A stretch of DNA of 64,000 nucleotides from Actinomycetota bacterium (lineage in GTDB: Bacteria > Actinomycetota > Acidimicrobiia > Acidimicrobiales > JAMCPL01), in NCBI GenBank assembly GCA_023379675.1, contig JAMCPL010000011.1:1-64000 (forward strand). The letters run 5' to 3'. Below, one piece after another: positions 36,141-45,756 of the stretch. Within the stretch, counting starts at the first letter, position 1; each line of letters begins with the position of its first letter. The notes below the pieces were generated by a model. It ran no database searches and was not told the DNA's origin. It worked only from the letters and a program-made list of their open reading frames with translations. The translations under genes and the position numbers were made by a program.

Positions 36141-36716
36141 GTGGCGTCTGACGGCAAGGGTGGCAATCCTGGTAGTAGCAGTGACGAGAGCAGCGAGAAT
36201 GCGGCGTTAAATCTCCTAATCACTCCTATCGGTGCAAATCCGGAGCCGGTTGTGACCGGGAGCGAGGGATTTTCGAAAGATTCCGGCAGGAACGACATCG
36301 AAATCAAGCTAGAGCTCGAGGATGGACTTTACGGTCTGCGGGTACATTTTCCCAATGACGTGGAGACCCTGCTGGTGGATGAGCCAGAGCCGCTCGGGAA
36401 GGGGCAGGGGCCGAGTGCTTCGGGCGTGCTTGGTGCTGCCGTTGCGAGTTGCCTAAGCGCTAGCCTGCTCTTTTGCCTGCGAAAGGCTCATATAGAAGTG
36501 TCCGATATCAATACATCGGTGACGGTGTCATTCAAGCGAGATGAAAAAGGGAAGTTGCGTATCGGAGGCATCAAGGTGAACCTCTCTCCGGAGATTGATT
36601 CTGGCCCATCGGCACGCATGGCACGTTGTATGGACCTGTTCGAGGACTTTTGCGTTGTCACCCAAAGTGTCAGGAAAGGTATAGATGTCGACGTGACAGT
36701 CGATGTTCCAGCATAA
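36141..36716 (+). CDS. OsmC family protein
   Basis: About 191 residues from the GTG at 36141, chosen because GGAGGAGG lies five bases upstream; upstream in-frame starts (TTG 36108, ATG 36126) lack ribosome sites. The OsmC fold is shown by the beta-rich first half (YGLRVHFPNDVETLLVDEP), the helix with GAAVASCLSASLLFCLRKA and the late helix with MARCMDLFEDFCVVTQSVRKGI. These hold cysteines at the positions of the peroxidatic/resolving pair of OsmC/Ohr. A hydroperoxide-reducing role is likely, which suits the neighbouring thioredoxin. The first 45 residues are disordered-looking. Confidence 0.85.
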   Translation: MASDGKGGNPGSSSDESSENAALNLLITPIGANPEPVVTGSEGFSKDSGRNDIEIKLELEDGLYGLRVHFPNDVETLLVDEPEPLGKGQGPSASGVLGAAVASCLSASLLFCLRKAHIEVSDINTSVTVSFKRDEKGKLRIGGIKVNLSPEIDSGPSARMARCMDLFEDFCVVTQSVRKGIDVDVTVDVPA

Positions 36717-36862
36717 GGTATTGGTCTGATGCCTGGAGCATAGAATCTATTGACGTTGCTGACACGTGATGCGATGGTTCCAAGCTTCTTCAAGACACAT
36801 GGCTGTGGTCGCTGGCATCCTTCCCATGGCTTCCTTGAGGCGGTTTGCGAGGTTGATTTTGT

Positions 36863-39019
36863 TCAGAGGAGCTGACTGGCGAGAGCCGATGCACATCGTG
36901 CTGCTAGGGCCATTATAGTGACCTGGGGATTCACCCTTGTCGAGGAAGGGATGATAGACGCGTCCATTATCCATGCTCCTGGCAGATCCCATACTTGCCC
37001 CCATGGGTCCACCACCGAATTTGCCGGATCAGTGCCCATACGGGCAGATGACATCGGGTGATAGGCCGAAAGCTTGAGATCTCCAGGTCGCCATCTTCCT
37101 TCCCTGATCGACCGCACTTCCTTCATGGAACTGATGGAGTTCAAACCATGCAGCATGGGGTATACCTCCTTCGCCCCAGCGGCGAGATAGATCTCTGATG
37201 CCATTGCTATCCCTGATATTACCTTTCGTGCATCGGCTTGCGATAGTGAGTATCTGACAATCGGTCGCGCGATGCGACCTGGAAGCGTAATCCTTCCATA
37301 GCCGCCGTCGCTTATGATGGAGCCGCAGGCAGCCATATACGGATATAGAGAGAGCAGGCCTATCTTGTCCTTGCCGTACGCAGGAAGTGTTCCGGCCGAG
37401 TAGCTTATTCCTGGGGGAGGGAATGTGGCCTCTAACAAGACGCCTTGAGCTAGGCGCTCATCCACATAGTAGCTCTGCATTACCCCCTTCCATGCGTCGA
37501 GCTTGTCGTCGAACAGGGCGGTGGTACCTGATCCGGGGTGGATCACCAGATTCTGACCGAGTTGCCTGCTCGTGCTGGCCAGACCTTGACTTGCGAGCAA
37601 TGCGGGCGTAAATATTGCACCAGCGGCCAGGATGGTGGCACGTGCTCTCACTGTCAACCGGCCTTTTGCTTCTCCCGTGTCAGGATCGATGATACGGCCA
37701 ATTACTCCAACTGCACGGTCATTTTCAAGCCAGATCCGACCCACCTTTACATTCGAGAGAACGGTAGCCCCTGCTGCGACAGCTTGTGGCAGGTAGCTCA
37801 CATGCATGCCCTGCTTGGCATCGACAGGGCAGCCGAAGCAGCAGGTGCCGTGGCCATGGCAGCCTTTGGCGTTGCGCCGGATCACCCCGCCGTGGTATCC
37901 GAGCAACTCGGCACCATTCCTGAATACCTCGGCATTCTTGCCCAGAATCTCAGGCGTAGATGGCCCGATACCCAGCATGGCGGAGACCTGGTCAAAGTAT
38001 TGTTGCATGTCGTCAGCCGATATGCTTGGGATACCCTGGTTGGTCCAGCTGTGTAGCACCTCTGCAGGAGTGTCGAAACAAGTTCCCGAATTGATCACCG
38101 TAGTGCCGCCAACTGCCCGGCCCATAGGAAGCGAGATGACTGGTTTGCCTATGGTGCTGGTCAAGCCGTTGTCACGATACAGTGTTGACAGCCTTTCCAG
38201 CGGCTCGTGACCGTTGAACCACTCGCGGTTGAAAAACCCGCCCTCTTCCACGACCACCACCTTCAGTCCTGCTCGCGCGAGGGTGTAGGCAGCCACTGCA
38301 CCGCCTGCGCCGCTGCCCACCACGACTACATCTGTATCCAGGTTTCCAGGTTGAAGATCGGGATACTTATACAGGGGGAACTCGACGGCTGGCGCAACCT
38401 TGTTCCAGTCGACGCCAACCGCGGGAGCGGCGTCGTATCCTATCAAGTCCTTGACTTCGGGCATTGACGCATGCACCAAGCCGATCAACGTCTCCAAGCC
38501 CTTGAAGGATTCTTTCCTGGCCAGGAAGCGACTGGTTACACTGGAGGTATTCCATTGCTCTCGCTCAGCGAGAGTGAGGAGATGGAATGGTTTCAGATGC
38601 CGTGAGAGCACGGGAGTGAGATCGTATCCGATCAGCATCATCCTTACCAGTTTTCTGGCTTGCGGGTCGAAACTTTCTATCCATTTTTCCACCCTCTCGG
38701 CAAAACCGGCAGGCAAGTGAGAGCCATCGGGCGTGCTGGAGGCGGTGGGCACAGCGGATCGGCCAGCGGTTTTGAACGCGTTTGGTGCGTTGTACTCAGC
38801 ATGCCTGCCAGAAACATTGCTTGCAGGAATATCAGGAATGTTTGCCGGCGGTACCGGGTACGTGCCAGCCAGTGCCGAGAGCGTCATTCGTTCTATCGTG
38901 CCAAGTGGCATATTGGCTTTGCGCTTCGAACTGCCCGCGTCACCGTTATGTCTATTGTCATATAGAGAGTTCAACGCGTGGAGCAGTGGATCCAGCCTTT
39001 CGTATTCATGCGATGCCAT
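36863..39019 (-). CDS. GMC family FAD-dependent oxidoreductase, second copy
   Basis: A 718-residue paralogue of the protein encoded at 10160-12139. N-terminal helical region of about 200 residues including RKLVRMMLIGYDL, then the FAD motif VVVVGSGAGGAVAAYTLARAG, the GMC signature GRAVGGTTVINSGTC, a cysteine cluster GCHGHGTCCFGCPVDAK, and the C-terminal active-site region (YHPMSSARMG, then STRVNPQVTIMAL). As in long-chain alcohol oxidases, it probably oxidises a hydrophobic alcohol with FAD. The ATG at 39019 has only a weak ribosome site. No cytochrome or partner gene is next to it; the lipid kinase diverges upstream. Confidence 0.88.
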   Translation of the reverse strand: MASHEYERLDPLLHALNSLYDNRHNGDAGSSKRKANMPLGTIERMTLSALAGTYPVPPANIPDIPASNVSGRHAEYNAPNAFKTAGRSAVPTASSTPDGSHLPAGFAERVEKWIESFDPQARKLVRMMLIGYDLTPVLSRHLKPFHLLTLAEREQWNTSSVTSRFLARKESFKGLETLIGLVHASMPEVKDLIGYDAAPAVGVDWNKVAPAVEFPLYKYPDLQPGNLDTDVVVVGSGAGGAVAAYTLARAGLKVVVVEEGGFFNREWFNGHEPLERLSTLYRDNGLTSTIGKPVISLPMGRAVGGTTVINSGTCFDTPAEVLHSWTNQGIPSISADDMQQYFDQVSAMLGIGPSTPEILGKNAEVFRNGAELLGYHGGVIRRNAKGCHGHGTCCFGCPVDAKQGMHVSYLPQAVAAGATVLSNVKVGRIWLENDRAVGVIGRIIDPDTGEAKGRLTVRARATILAAGAIFTPALLASQGLASTSRQLGQNLVIHPGSGTTALFDDKLDAWKGVMQSYYVDERLAQGVLLEATFPPPGISYSAGTLPAYGKDKIGLLSLYPYMAACGSIISDGGYGRITLPGRIARPIVRYSLSQADARKVISGIAMASEIYLAAGAKEVYPMLHGLNSISSMKEVRSIREGRWRPGDLKLSAYHPMSSARMGTDPANSVVDPWGQVWDLPGAWIMDASIIPSSTRVNPQVTIMALAARCASALASQLL

Positions 39020-39104
39020 CTTATCAGGAATCAGTTGAAGTACGCGATGCTAGGCGCATGATGCATGGTGTACCTCTTCGGCACTATAGGCTGTATCAGT
39101 GGAG

Positions 39105-40430
39105 ATGGAAGAACTTGCTGGCGGTAACCGCAAGGTGATAGTGGTTGTCAATCCACAAGCGGCGCTGAACTCGCCGGATACAGGCAACCAGGACCGCCGT
39201 CATCCGATGGCTGGAAGGGTATGCGACATGCTCGAAAGAGCGGGCTACGCAGTGACCGTGATCGACGAACCGACGGCGGATGGCATGGTTTCGCACCTTG
39301 CGAACGAGTTGTCGAGCAACGATGGATCACTGGCACGGTATGCCGCGATTGCGGTGGTAGGTGGTGACGGCACCGTAAGCATGATTGCAGCCATGCTGGC
39401 TTATTTCGCCGGAAAGCTGCCAGTGTCGTCCCAGCCGGCGCCGGGGCGTTCCCTTGCACGTGCCTCCCTTCCGGCCGCTCTCATGGATACTGCTCCCTCG
39501 GTTTCCAGCCCCTCCCCCATTGATATCACCAGCCCCTCGGTTCCCGCCGTCCTACCAGCACGCGCCACACCCGCCAGCGCTACAGCATCTGCCACCGCTG
39601 CCGATCCCGCCGCCCTCACTGCCTCGGTTCCCGCCAGCGCTACAGCATCCGCCAGCCTCACTGCCTCGGTTCCCGTCGCCCTCACTGCCTCGGTTCCCGC
39701 CAGCGCTACAGCATCCGCCAGCCTCACTGCCTCGGTTCCCGTCGCCCTGCCCCCGCCCCTGCTGATAATTCCCGGGGGTACCGGCAACTCGGTTTACAAG
39801 TCAATCTGGAATGACACATCGTGGGAGGATACAATATGGCGTATGGCGAAAGTGGGTGGCAATGCGATGGCGATTCGTTACATAGACTTAGGCTGGATCG
39901 AGGAGTTGCAGACTCCCTTTATTCTCGGTGCAAGTGCCGGCATCTTCAGCGCTATCCTGGAAAGGTCCATATCTATGGCTGGCATATCCGGCAGAGCCAG
40001 ATACGAACAGGCCGCAATGAAGGTGATGGGCGTCTTTGAGCCATTTGAAGCAGAGATACGGGTGGATGGTTTGCGGTTGGCGGCAGGCCGTTTCGTTCTT
40101 GTGGCGGTAGGAGGGGCTCGTCATAGGGGAGGTATGCTACCAGTCCTGCCGCTGTCGGATCTGGCTGACGGCCTGCTGGATGTGTGTGCTGTGCCGGCTG
40201 CCGGCAGGGACGATGTGATGGGTGTCTTATTGAAGATCGCCAGCGGGGAGCATCTTAGCGAGCCCGGCGTGCGCTACGCCAAGGGCAGTGCTGTAGAGAT
40301 CGTTTCGCCGCACCCTCTTCCTTTGGAACATGACGGCGAGATCGACACCCAGGAACTATACGCATGTCACATAGCAGCCGTTCCTGGCGCCGTGCCTGTG
40401 GTGAGTCCACTCGCGCCACTGCTTGGATAA
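39105..40430 (+). CDS. Diacylglycerol/lipid kinase family protein with repeat insertion
   Basis: About 441 residues (ATG 39105; GTG 39099 also possible). DAGK catalytic domain: VVVNPQAA, nucleotide motif VVGGDGT at 86-90, then the partner motif PGGTGN at 223-228 and a C-terminal beta domain ending in LEHDGEI, as in YegS/DgkB-like kinases that phosphorylate diacylglycerol, sphingoid or related lipids. Normally GGDGT and PxGTGN are some 25-30 residues apart; here about 130, because a Pro/Ala/Ser/Thr-rich stretch with two 66-bp repeats is inserted next to the nucleotide site. The enzyme could still fold if this loops out. Confidence 0.85.
   Translation: MEELAGGNRKVIVVVNPQAALNSPDTGNQDRRHPMAGRVCDMLERAGYAVTVIDEPTADGMVSHLANELSSNDGSLARYAAIAVVGGDGTVSMIAAMLAYFAGKLPVSSQPAPGRSLARASLPAALMDTAPSVSSPSPIDITSPSVPAVLPARATPASATASATAADPAALTASVPASATASASLTASVPVALTASVPASATASASLTASVPVALPPPLLIIPGGTGNSVYKSIWNDTSWEDTIWRMAKVGGNAMAIRYIDLGWIEELQTPFILGASAGIFSAILERSISMAGISGRARYEQAAMKVMGVFEPFEAEIRVDGLRLAAGRFVLVAVGGARHRGGMLPVLPLSDLADGLLDVCAVPAAGRDDVMGVLLKIASGEHLSEPGVRYAKGSAVEIVSPHPLPLEHDGEIDTQELYACHIAAVPGAVPVVSPLAPLLG
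39615..39746 (+). repeat. Two perfect 66-bp in-frame tandem repeats in lipid kinase
   Basis: 39615-39680 equals 39681-39746. Each encodes LTASVPASATASASLTASVPVA; each unit itself contains a shorter internal repeat. Confidence 0.95.
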
Positions 40431-40520
40431 CGATCGAGGGCAGGAACGCCAACTATGCCAATGGTGTAGCTGGCCTACAACCGTCCTTGTAGTGAGCGTG
40501 GCAGATCGTCGTGGTGTGCT

Positions 40521-40596
40521 GTATAGCCTGCAGTGATGTGTATAGCCTGCGGTGATGTGTATAGCCTGCAGTGATGTGTATAGCCTGCGGTGATGG
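40521..40596 (+). repeat. Four 19-bp intergenic tandem repeats
   Basis: Unit GTATAGCCTGCRGTGATGT, alternating A and G at one position, in the 171-bp gap between the convergent lipid kinase and MFS genes. The alternation means a 38-bp unit was duplicated. Confidence 0.95.
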
Positions 40597-40601
40597 CCTG
40601 C

Positions 40602-41846
40602 TCAGCGGGCATTAGGGTCGTACTGGGCAGGAGATTGAGGCTGGTTTGGCTGCTGCTCGCTGGAGAGCGGAACGTGTTTGAACCAGATCCAAAGAATCAG
40701 GTCGTAACTGCCTTTGATGATCCCCGATATCAGGAATGGGAAACCGAGAGATATGTTCTGAGCCAGCCCCGCAAGAATCGGGCCAGCAGGCCGGGCAATG
40801 TAGCGTGCCAGGCTCGTCGTACTTGCAGCTCTTGTGCGTTCTTCGGGGACGACAAGTGCCATCACGTAAGCTTGGCGGGCCGGCATATCCATTTCGGACA
40901 GGGCAGCTCGAGCAACCAGCAGTCCTGCCGCAACAGGAAAGTTGGGAGCGAAAGCCACAGCAACCATCAGGAAGTTCGAGGGAAGATGGGTGAAGACCAT
41001 GGTGGGCAGCAACCCAAACCGCCTGCCCAGCCAAGCGGCAGCGAACATCGATAGTGCTTGGGAGGCGCCTATCAGCAAGAAAAGCGCCCCTATGGCAACC
41101 GTATCAGCTCCGAACCGTGTACTCAGCCAGTAAGAGATGAATGCCTGGACAGCAAACCCCGCTCCGAAAGCATCCATACCGAAAAGAGCGGATAGCCGCA
41201 ATAGTACGCTCCGCATCGGTGGCGGTGGAAGGAATCTGGTACGTTCACCGGCATTGCCTGCAGCTGCCTTACCGGTTGCCGTCGATGGCTGCAGTTCCAT
41301 GGCAGGAGAAAGGTTTACGGCGCATATCGCACCTGCGAGGGCAAGAGGGACTAGGAGGATGAACAGGTGTGAACCGGATTGACCCCTGATCCCGGACGGG
41401 ATGGCATAGGCTACTCCTGCCAGCAATGCCCCGAACGAGCCCGAGGCGGCGGCCACTGCATTGTAGGTGCCGAAGTCTCGTATACGGTTCTGGCCGGAAG
41501 CGGCGCTGGACAGCATCACATGTTCGATGACGCTGAATGGGCCGGAGTCCATGACTTCTGCCGAGAGTGTCCCGCTGAATGCAGCCAATACCATAAGCCA
41601 CCACCAAGGCGACAGCGCAACGGTCATGCCTGCAAGGGCCAGCAGTATGTAACCAGTGAAATATACTCGTCGTCGCCCGATCCGGTCTGCCATTCGGCCC
41701 ACCGCCAGCAACCCCAGGGCAGAACCAGCAAGGATCGCACTCAACACGAGGCCTGTCTGTATGCCGGATAGACCACGTCGATGCAGATATATACCAAGTA
41801 ATATCGCGCTATAACCGTAAGCAAAAGCTCGGATGGACTTGGCCAT
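40602..41846 (-). CDS. Major facilitator superfamily transporter
   Basis: A 414-residue, twelve-segment-type carrier. MFS motif A is visible as GRMADRIGRRR after segment 2, and a related GRRFGLLPT in the second half; the central cytoplasmic loop (about 185-215) holds a Pro/Ala-rich stretch. The segment EVMDSGPFSVIEHVML and the polar residues in segment 4 resemble drug/unknown-substrate exporters, but no substrate can be named. The N-terminus starts close to the first membrane segment, somewhat short for the family. Confidence 0.85.
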   Translation of the reverse strand: MAKSIRAFAYGYSAILLGIYLHRRGLSGIQTGLVLSAILAGSALGLLAVGRMADRIGRRRVYFTGYILLALAGMTVALSPWWWLMVLAAFSGTLSAEVMDSGPFSVIEHVMLSSAASGQNRIRDFGTYNAVAAASGSFGALLAGVAYAIPSGIRGQSGSHLFILLVPLALAGAICAVNLSPAMELQPSTATGKAAAGNAGERTRFLPPPPMRSVLLRLSALFGMDAFGAGFAVQAFISYWLSTRFGADTVAIGALFLLIGASQALSMFAAAWLGRRFGLLPTMVFTHLPSNFLMVAVAFAPNFPVAAGLLVARAALSEMDMPARQAYVMALVVPEERTRAASTTSLARYIARPAGPILAGLAQNISLGFPFLISGIIKGSYDLILWIWFKHVPLSSEQQPNQPQSPAQYDPNAR

Positions 41847-42311
41847 CAGGATCAGGCGTATATCGCTGCGATGATCACCTGCTGCACCAGGGCCGAGCGT
41901 GGAGTGTTTGCTATAGGCGCGTTTGATGGTTAGTATTCTCTTCCGCTTTCATTGTGGTATCCACCGTCTGTATTGTCATGTTGATCGGTGTCCTCGTAGT
42001 AACCGCAGCCGTCTATGCCGGTGCCGCGGCCGCATGTCTCGTAAGATTGTGAATCACCGTGCCTCTGAGAAGGGATGGGCTGTGACCGTATCTTGTCAAG
42101 GTGCATGTTGGTATGGTATCGGAGCCAGGTAAACGGACGATGAAGTTTGGCCGAACGACAACGGTACAGTCACTGAATTCATCGTGAAATACACGTGAAC
42201 ATACATTCATGAAGATGAGACAAGTCGCCTTATATGCCGGACAGTGACTTCATCGGCAAGACGATTGGTTGTGCATCCTTGCGATAACGGTTTGGCTGCG
42301 GTTCCGGTAAC
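41847..42311. other. Intergenic region with one possible tiny membrane ORF
   Basis: 465 bp between MFS and MmgE/PrpD genes, both on the minus strand. Apart from a possible 32-codon plus-strand ORF (41954-42052) nothing is recognised; the MFS promoter should lie near 41850-41950 reading leftward. Confidence 0.4.
41954..42052 (+). CDS. Possible single-pass membrane miniprotein
   Basis: GTG start, 32 residues, nearly all hydrophobic (VCIVMLIGVLVVTAAVYAGA) ending CLVRL. There is no clear ribosome site, so this may be chance; noted because the composition is strongly membrane-like and it is too short for ordinary gene calling. Confidence 0.2.
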   Translation: MVSTVCIVMLIGVLVVTAAVYAGAAAACLVRL

Positions 42312-43952
42312 TTAAGCCGGTTGCAGCAGCCGCCTGAGCAGTCGCTGGATATCCTTGGCACCCAGCGACTCCATCTGCAACAGAGCAGATACATCGTCTG
42401 ACGATACGCCTGTGTTGAGGAGTTTGTCTCTGGCGAGTTCTTCATGCGATTGTCTTGTCTCGGGACCGATGGCGCCTATGGCGGATTCTCGGTATTCCTG
42501 TTCCACATGACCGTCGGTGAAGCGTACCGTGACGCGTGCGCCGATACGCTTGGTGGCATCCTGGAAGCTTGTCGCCGGGGGGCCGAACGATGATGATGCA
42601 GGGATACCTGCAAGCTCCATTTTTCCTGGTGGTTTTCCTGATGCGTTCTCTGTTGTGCCGCCGCCGCTTGGCATCTTGCCGGCCACATCCTTCTTCGTGC
42701 TATCTCCCATTTCGCGGTTAGCGCCATCTCCCATTTTACCGGCCATCTCCATCAGCCACGGGATGGCAGCTGAGCCTGCCTGTTTCAATGCTTCTCCCAA
42801 TGGCGCAGTGGCTTGCAACGCTGACCAAGTGAGGGAGGCGTCATGCTTGACGTGTACCTTTCTGGCCAGTTCCCACACCGAAGGGTCGCTGGTGCTTTCT
42901 GGGGCAAGGTCTGCGGTTTCCAACGTTCCTCTCGTCAACGCGACCGCGACGTTGTATCCTACCGAGAACCCGAGTGCACTCAAGGGGGTGCGTGGTCCGT
43001 CGATGTATGGAGCGCTCTTGGCATCCATACCGGCGGTAAATGCTGAGGATTCCACGACGATCTTGTCTATCGCGGCAGGTTCGATCGTATGGTCGAGCAG
43101 CGTGAGCCTGTGGTGGATTGCGACGGCGCAGTCGACTGCGGAGTCGATGTAGGCGCATCCAGGATATATCTTGATGGAGAGAGTTTCGGTGTGCCACAAG
43201 CTGCCGAGCCCGTAAGAAATCACTTCGGGCAACGGCACGGAAGCATACCTGGCCAGAAAGCCTCCAGGATGTTCGAAGATGTCTATGATGCCATCCAACC
43301 CACCGAGAGCGGCATCGCAGGCATCGAGGCCGGCCCTTACCTGAGTGGAGGCGAGCAGCGCTTTTGACTCACCGCTGAAGAACGGATGGTCCAGTGTCCA
43401 GGGAGGGGCGGCAAATGCAATGCCCCATGCCGAAGCCCACAGGTAGGCATCCGCCTGTTCCAGGAACATCCGAGCTGCCACGGAACCGGCCAGATGGGTA
43501 TGCGCGGCAGTCTGGCCCCTGAAAGGACCGAGTGTTGCAGCAGCGGTAATCCTTGCCGCACATTCGTTGGCGGCAACGACGGCGGGCAGGAGCGTCCTAC
43601 CATCAGCCTGGAAGGTCGCAGCATACGCCAGGGGGACTGAAATAGTAGAGTGCGATACATGACCAGCGTACATGGTGTCATCGAAGTCAGCGGCCATGGT
43701 GAGCGCTGCCAGTACGTAGGCCGCAGATTTGGGATCTTCCTGGACAGGAAGTCCAAATGCGCGTACAATTTTCCTTCCTACGGGTAGTGTCATCGTGGCC
43801 CTGGCTGCTGCAATCTGGGACGCAATTTGGCTGCTGGCAAACTTGATCACTCTTTCAGGGATGCTCTTGCCATCGATGGATCGTGCCCAGTCGGCTAGGA
43901 CGAGGGCAACGGGCACGGAGCTGCGTTCGGCGGCGGTCACTCCCATTTCCAT
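42312..43952 (-). CDS. MmgE/PrpD family protein
   Basis: About 546 residues from the ATG at 43952 (upstream in-frame ATG at 44012 lies deep in the permease gene). Family pattern: ALVLADWARSIDGKSIPERV at the start, the helical domain with FDDTMYAGHVSHSTISVPLA and ECAARITAAA, and the alpha/beta part with KIYPGCAYIDSAVDCA. Members include 2-methylcitrate dehydratase and cis-aconitate decarboxylase; which reaction this one does cannot be told. About residues 400-460 are an inserted Gly/Met/Lys-rich low-complexity stretch with repeated MGD/GKM words. Its start overlaps the 3' end of the ABC-2 permease gene. Confidence 0.85.
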   Translation of the reverse strand: MEMGVTAAERSSVPVALVLADWARSIDGKSIPERVIKFASSQIASQIAAARATMTLPVGRKIVRAFGLPVQEDPKSAAYVLAALTMAADFDDTMYAGHVSHSTISVPLAYAATFQADGRTLLPAVVAANECAARITAAATLGPFRGQTAAHTHLAGSVAARMFLEQADAYLWASAWGIAFAAPPWTLDHPFFSGESKALLASTQVRAGLDACDAALGGLDGIIDIFEHPGGFLARYASVPLPEVISYGLGSLWHTETLSIKIYPGCAYIDSAVDCAVAIHHRLTLLDHTIEPAAIDKIVVESSAFTAGMDAKSAPYIDGPRTPLSALGFSVGYNVAVALTRGTLETADLAPESTSDPSVWELARKVHVKHDASLTWSALQATAPLGEALKQAGSAAIPWLMEMAGKMGDGANREMGDSTKKDVAGKMPSGGGTTENASGKPPGKMELAGIPASSSFGPPATSFQDATKRIGARVTVRFTDGHVEQEYRESAIGAIGPETRQSHEELARDKLLNTGVSSDDVSALLQMESLGAKDIQRLLRRLLQPA

Positions 43953-44704
43953 GCGATCCCGGCAGCTACCGGCGCTGCTATTGCCCATGCAACCAGTACC
44001 AGCCATGCCCATGCGGGAATCGCGGTACCGCCGTTCAGGGAGTGGAAGAGACCTTCCGACAGGGCCGCTGCGGGCAGTGCTTTGGCCAGGGTGGCCATCC
44101 AGGCTGGAAACCTGGACAGCGGGATTATCATATTGCCGGCTAGAAGCAGTACGAGGTAAAGTCCGTTCACAAGTGCAAGGTTCACTTCCGCTTTCAACGT
44201 TCCTGCCAGTAGCAACCCTAGTCCGCTGAATGCCACGGTTCCCAGAGCGATGACACCAATGGCCTCCAGGCCATTACCGCCCGGCCTCCAGCCAATTGCG
44301 AGCGCAACGGCTACAAGTACGATGGCTTGGATTATTTCAATCAGTACTACTGCCGCCATCTTTCCGGCCAGCAAGGCCGGCCGGCCAAGTGGCGTGGTAC
44401 CCAAGCGCTTGAGTACCTTGTAACTGCGTTCGAATCCAGTTGCTATACCCAGGCTGACCATGGATGTGGACATCACCGCCAGCGCCAGGATGCCAGGTGC
44501 AAGGAAATTGACCGGCTTTCTCGTGGATGCAGGGAGTACGTGCACTTCTGCGAAGAACACCAGCAATACCACCGGTATGCCCAGTGTCAGTAGCAGGGAT
44601 TCACCCCTTTTCAAGGTCATGGATGTTTCAGCTCTGGACTGCACTACAAGACGTCGCAAGAATGGGGCGGCGGTACGAGATGGCTCAGATGCATGCTGGT
44701 TCAC
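43937..44704 (-). CDS. ABC-2 type exporter permease
   Basis: A 255-residue membrane protein with about six hydrophobic segments and the ABC-2 pattern: LLLTLGIPVVLLVFF, FLAPGILALAVMSTSMVSLGI, YKVLKRLGTTPLGR, and NMIIPLSRFPAW near the end. Its ATG overlaps the stop of the ATPase gene by four bases. With that ATPase it forms a DrrAB/Nod-like exporter, perhaps for a lipid, drug or polyketide. Confidence 0.88.
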   Translation of the reverse strand: MNQHASEPSRTAAPFLRRLVVQSRAETSMTLKRGESLLLTLGIPVVLLVFFAEVHVLPASTRKPVNFLAPGILALAVMSTSMVSLGIATGFERSYKVLKRLGTTPLGRPALLAGKMAAVVLIEIIQAIVLVAVALAIGWRPGGNGLEAIGVIALGTVAFSGLGLLLAGTLKAEVNLALVNGLYLVLLLAGNMIIPLSRFPAWMATLAKALPAAALSEGLFHSLNGGTAIPAWAWLVLVAWAIAAPVAAGIAWKWE

Positions 44705-45651
44705 TGGACAGGGCTACCTATCAGACTCAGGTATGCTTCCTCCAAGCTTACTGTACCCGTTGTGAGCCTGTCCATGAAGATGTCGTGTTCGGCCAGGTAG
44801 GAGGTGATGGCGGCGATCCTCCCCGGTGTGGCATCTCCGTCAACCCTATAGCTTGCCTGCGCCTCCTCGATGATTTCCCCAGGGCTTGTGCCTATCGCTC
44901 TTGCCAGAGCATGAATGTCTACAGCAGCTGATGTATGGAATCTCACGGAGGTGTTTCCTTGCGAGGTGGCCAGCAGTTCATGGATGGTTCCCTGCATCAC
45001 CTTCTTGCCCCTGTCGAGAATCAGGACCTCATCGGCAAGGCGCTCTGCTTCAGGCAACTCGTGGGTGGTCAGGATGATGCAGGTTCCCTGACTCCTTAGT
45101 TGGAGGATTACCTGCCTTATGCCCAGCCTTCCTTGTGGATCCACCCCTGCCGTAGGTTCATCGAGGAATACCACGATAGGTCTTCCCATGAGAGCCAGCC
45201 CGAGGGAGAGCCGTTGTTTCTCCCCGCCGGAGAGTCTTTTGTATGGGGTGCGTGCCACATCCTCCAAGCCAACCAATCCGATGATTTCACCTGGATCCAT
45301 GGCGGCGCGGTAGTAGCCTGCAAATAGCTCTGCAGCATCTCTGGGTGACATCATAGGATGTACCCCTCCTTCTTGGAGCATTACCCCTATGCTCGGAGAA
45401 AGCTGCTTGATGCCTTTGGCAGGATCATGCCCCAGGACCCTTACCTGTCCTCGCTGAGGCACGCGATATCCTTCCAGCGATTCCACGGTAGAGGTTTTGC
45501 CGGCGCCATTAGGACCAAGTATGGCCAGAATCTTACCCCTGGAGGCTTCGAAAGAGAGGTTGTCAACAGCTATCGTGTGGCCGTAGGCCACGGTCACGTC
45601 CACACAGGAGACCGCGGGCGATCCACCGTTCGATCCGGTCGGCTTATCCAT
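44701..45651 (-). CDS. ABC-2 exporter ATPase (DrrA-like)
   Basis: A 316-residue ATPase: Walker A GPNGAGKTS near 43, Q-loop VMLQEGGVHPMM, signature LSGGEKQR, Walker B VVFLDEPTAGVDPQGR, H-loop TTHELPEAE, then about 90 C-terminal residues as in DrrA-type exporters. First gene of the ATPase-permease-MmgE/PrpD operon, divergent from serS across 105 bp. Confidence 0.92.
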   Translation of the reverse strand: MDKPTGSNGGSPAVSCVDVTVAYGHTIAVDNLSFEASRGKILAILGPNGAGKTSTVESLEGYRVPQRGQVRVLGHDPAKGIKQLSPSIGVMLQEGGVHPMMSPRDAAELFAGYYRAAMDPGEIIGLVGLEDVARTPYKRLSGGEKQRLSLGLALMGRPIVVFLDEPTAGVDPQGRLGIRQVILQLRSQGTCIILTTHELPEAERLADEVLILDRGKKVMQGTIHELLATSQGNTSVRFHTSAAVDIHALARAIGTSPGEIIEEAQASYRVDGDATPGRIAAITSYLAEHDIFMDRLTTGTVSLEEAYLSLIGSPVQ

Positions 45652-45756
45652 CTATATCGCTCCACTCTGGTATGGCAAAGAGTGCCGTTCTCCGAGAACT
45701 GGTGGAGCTAGGCCGTGTTCCCATCCGTCCAGAAAACGAGATAGCCTGGTTCAGGT

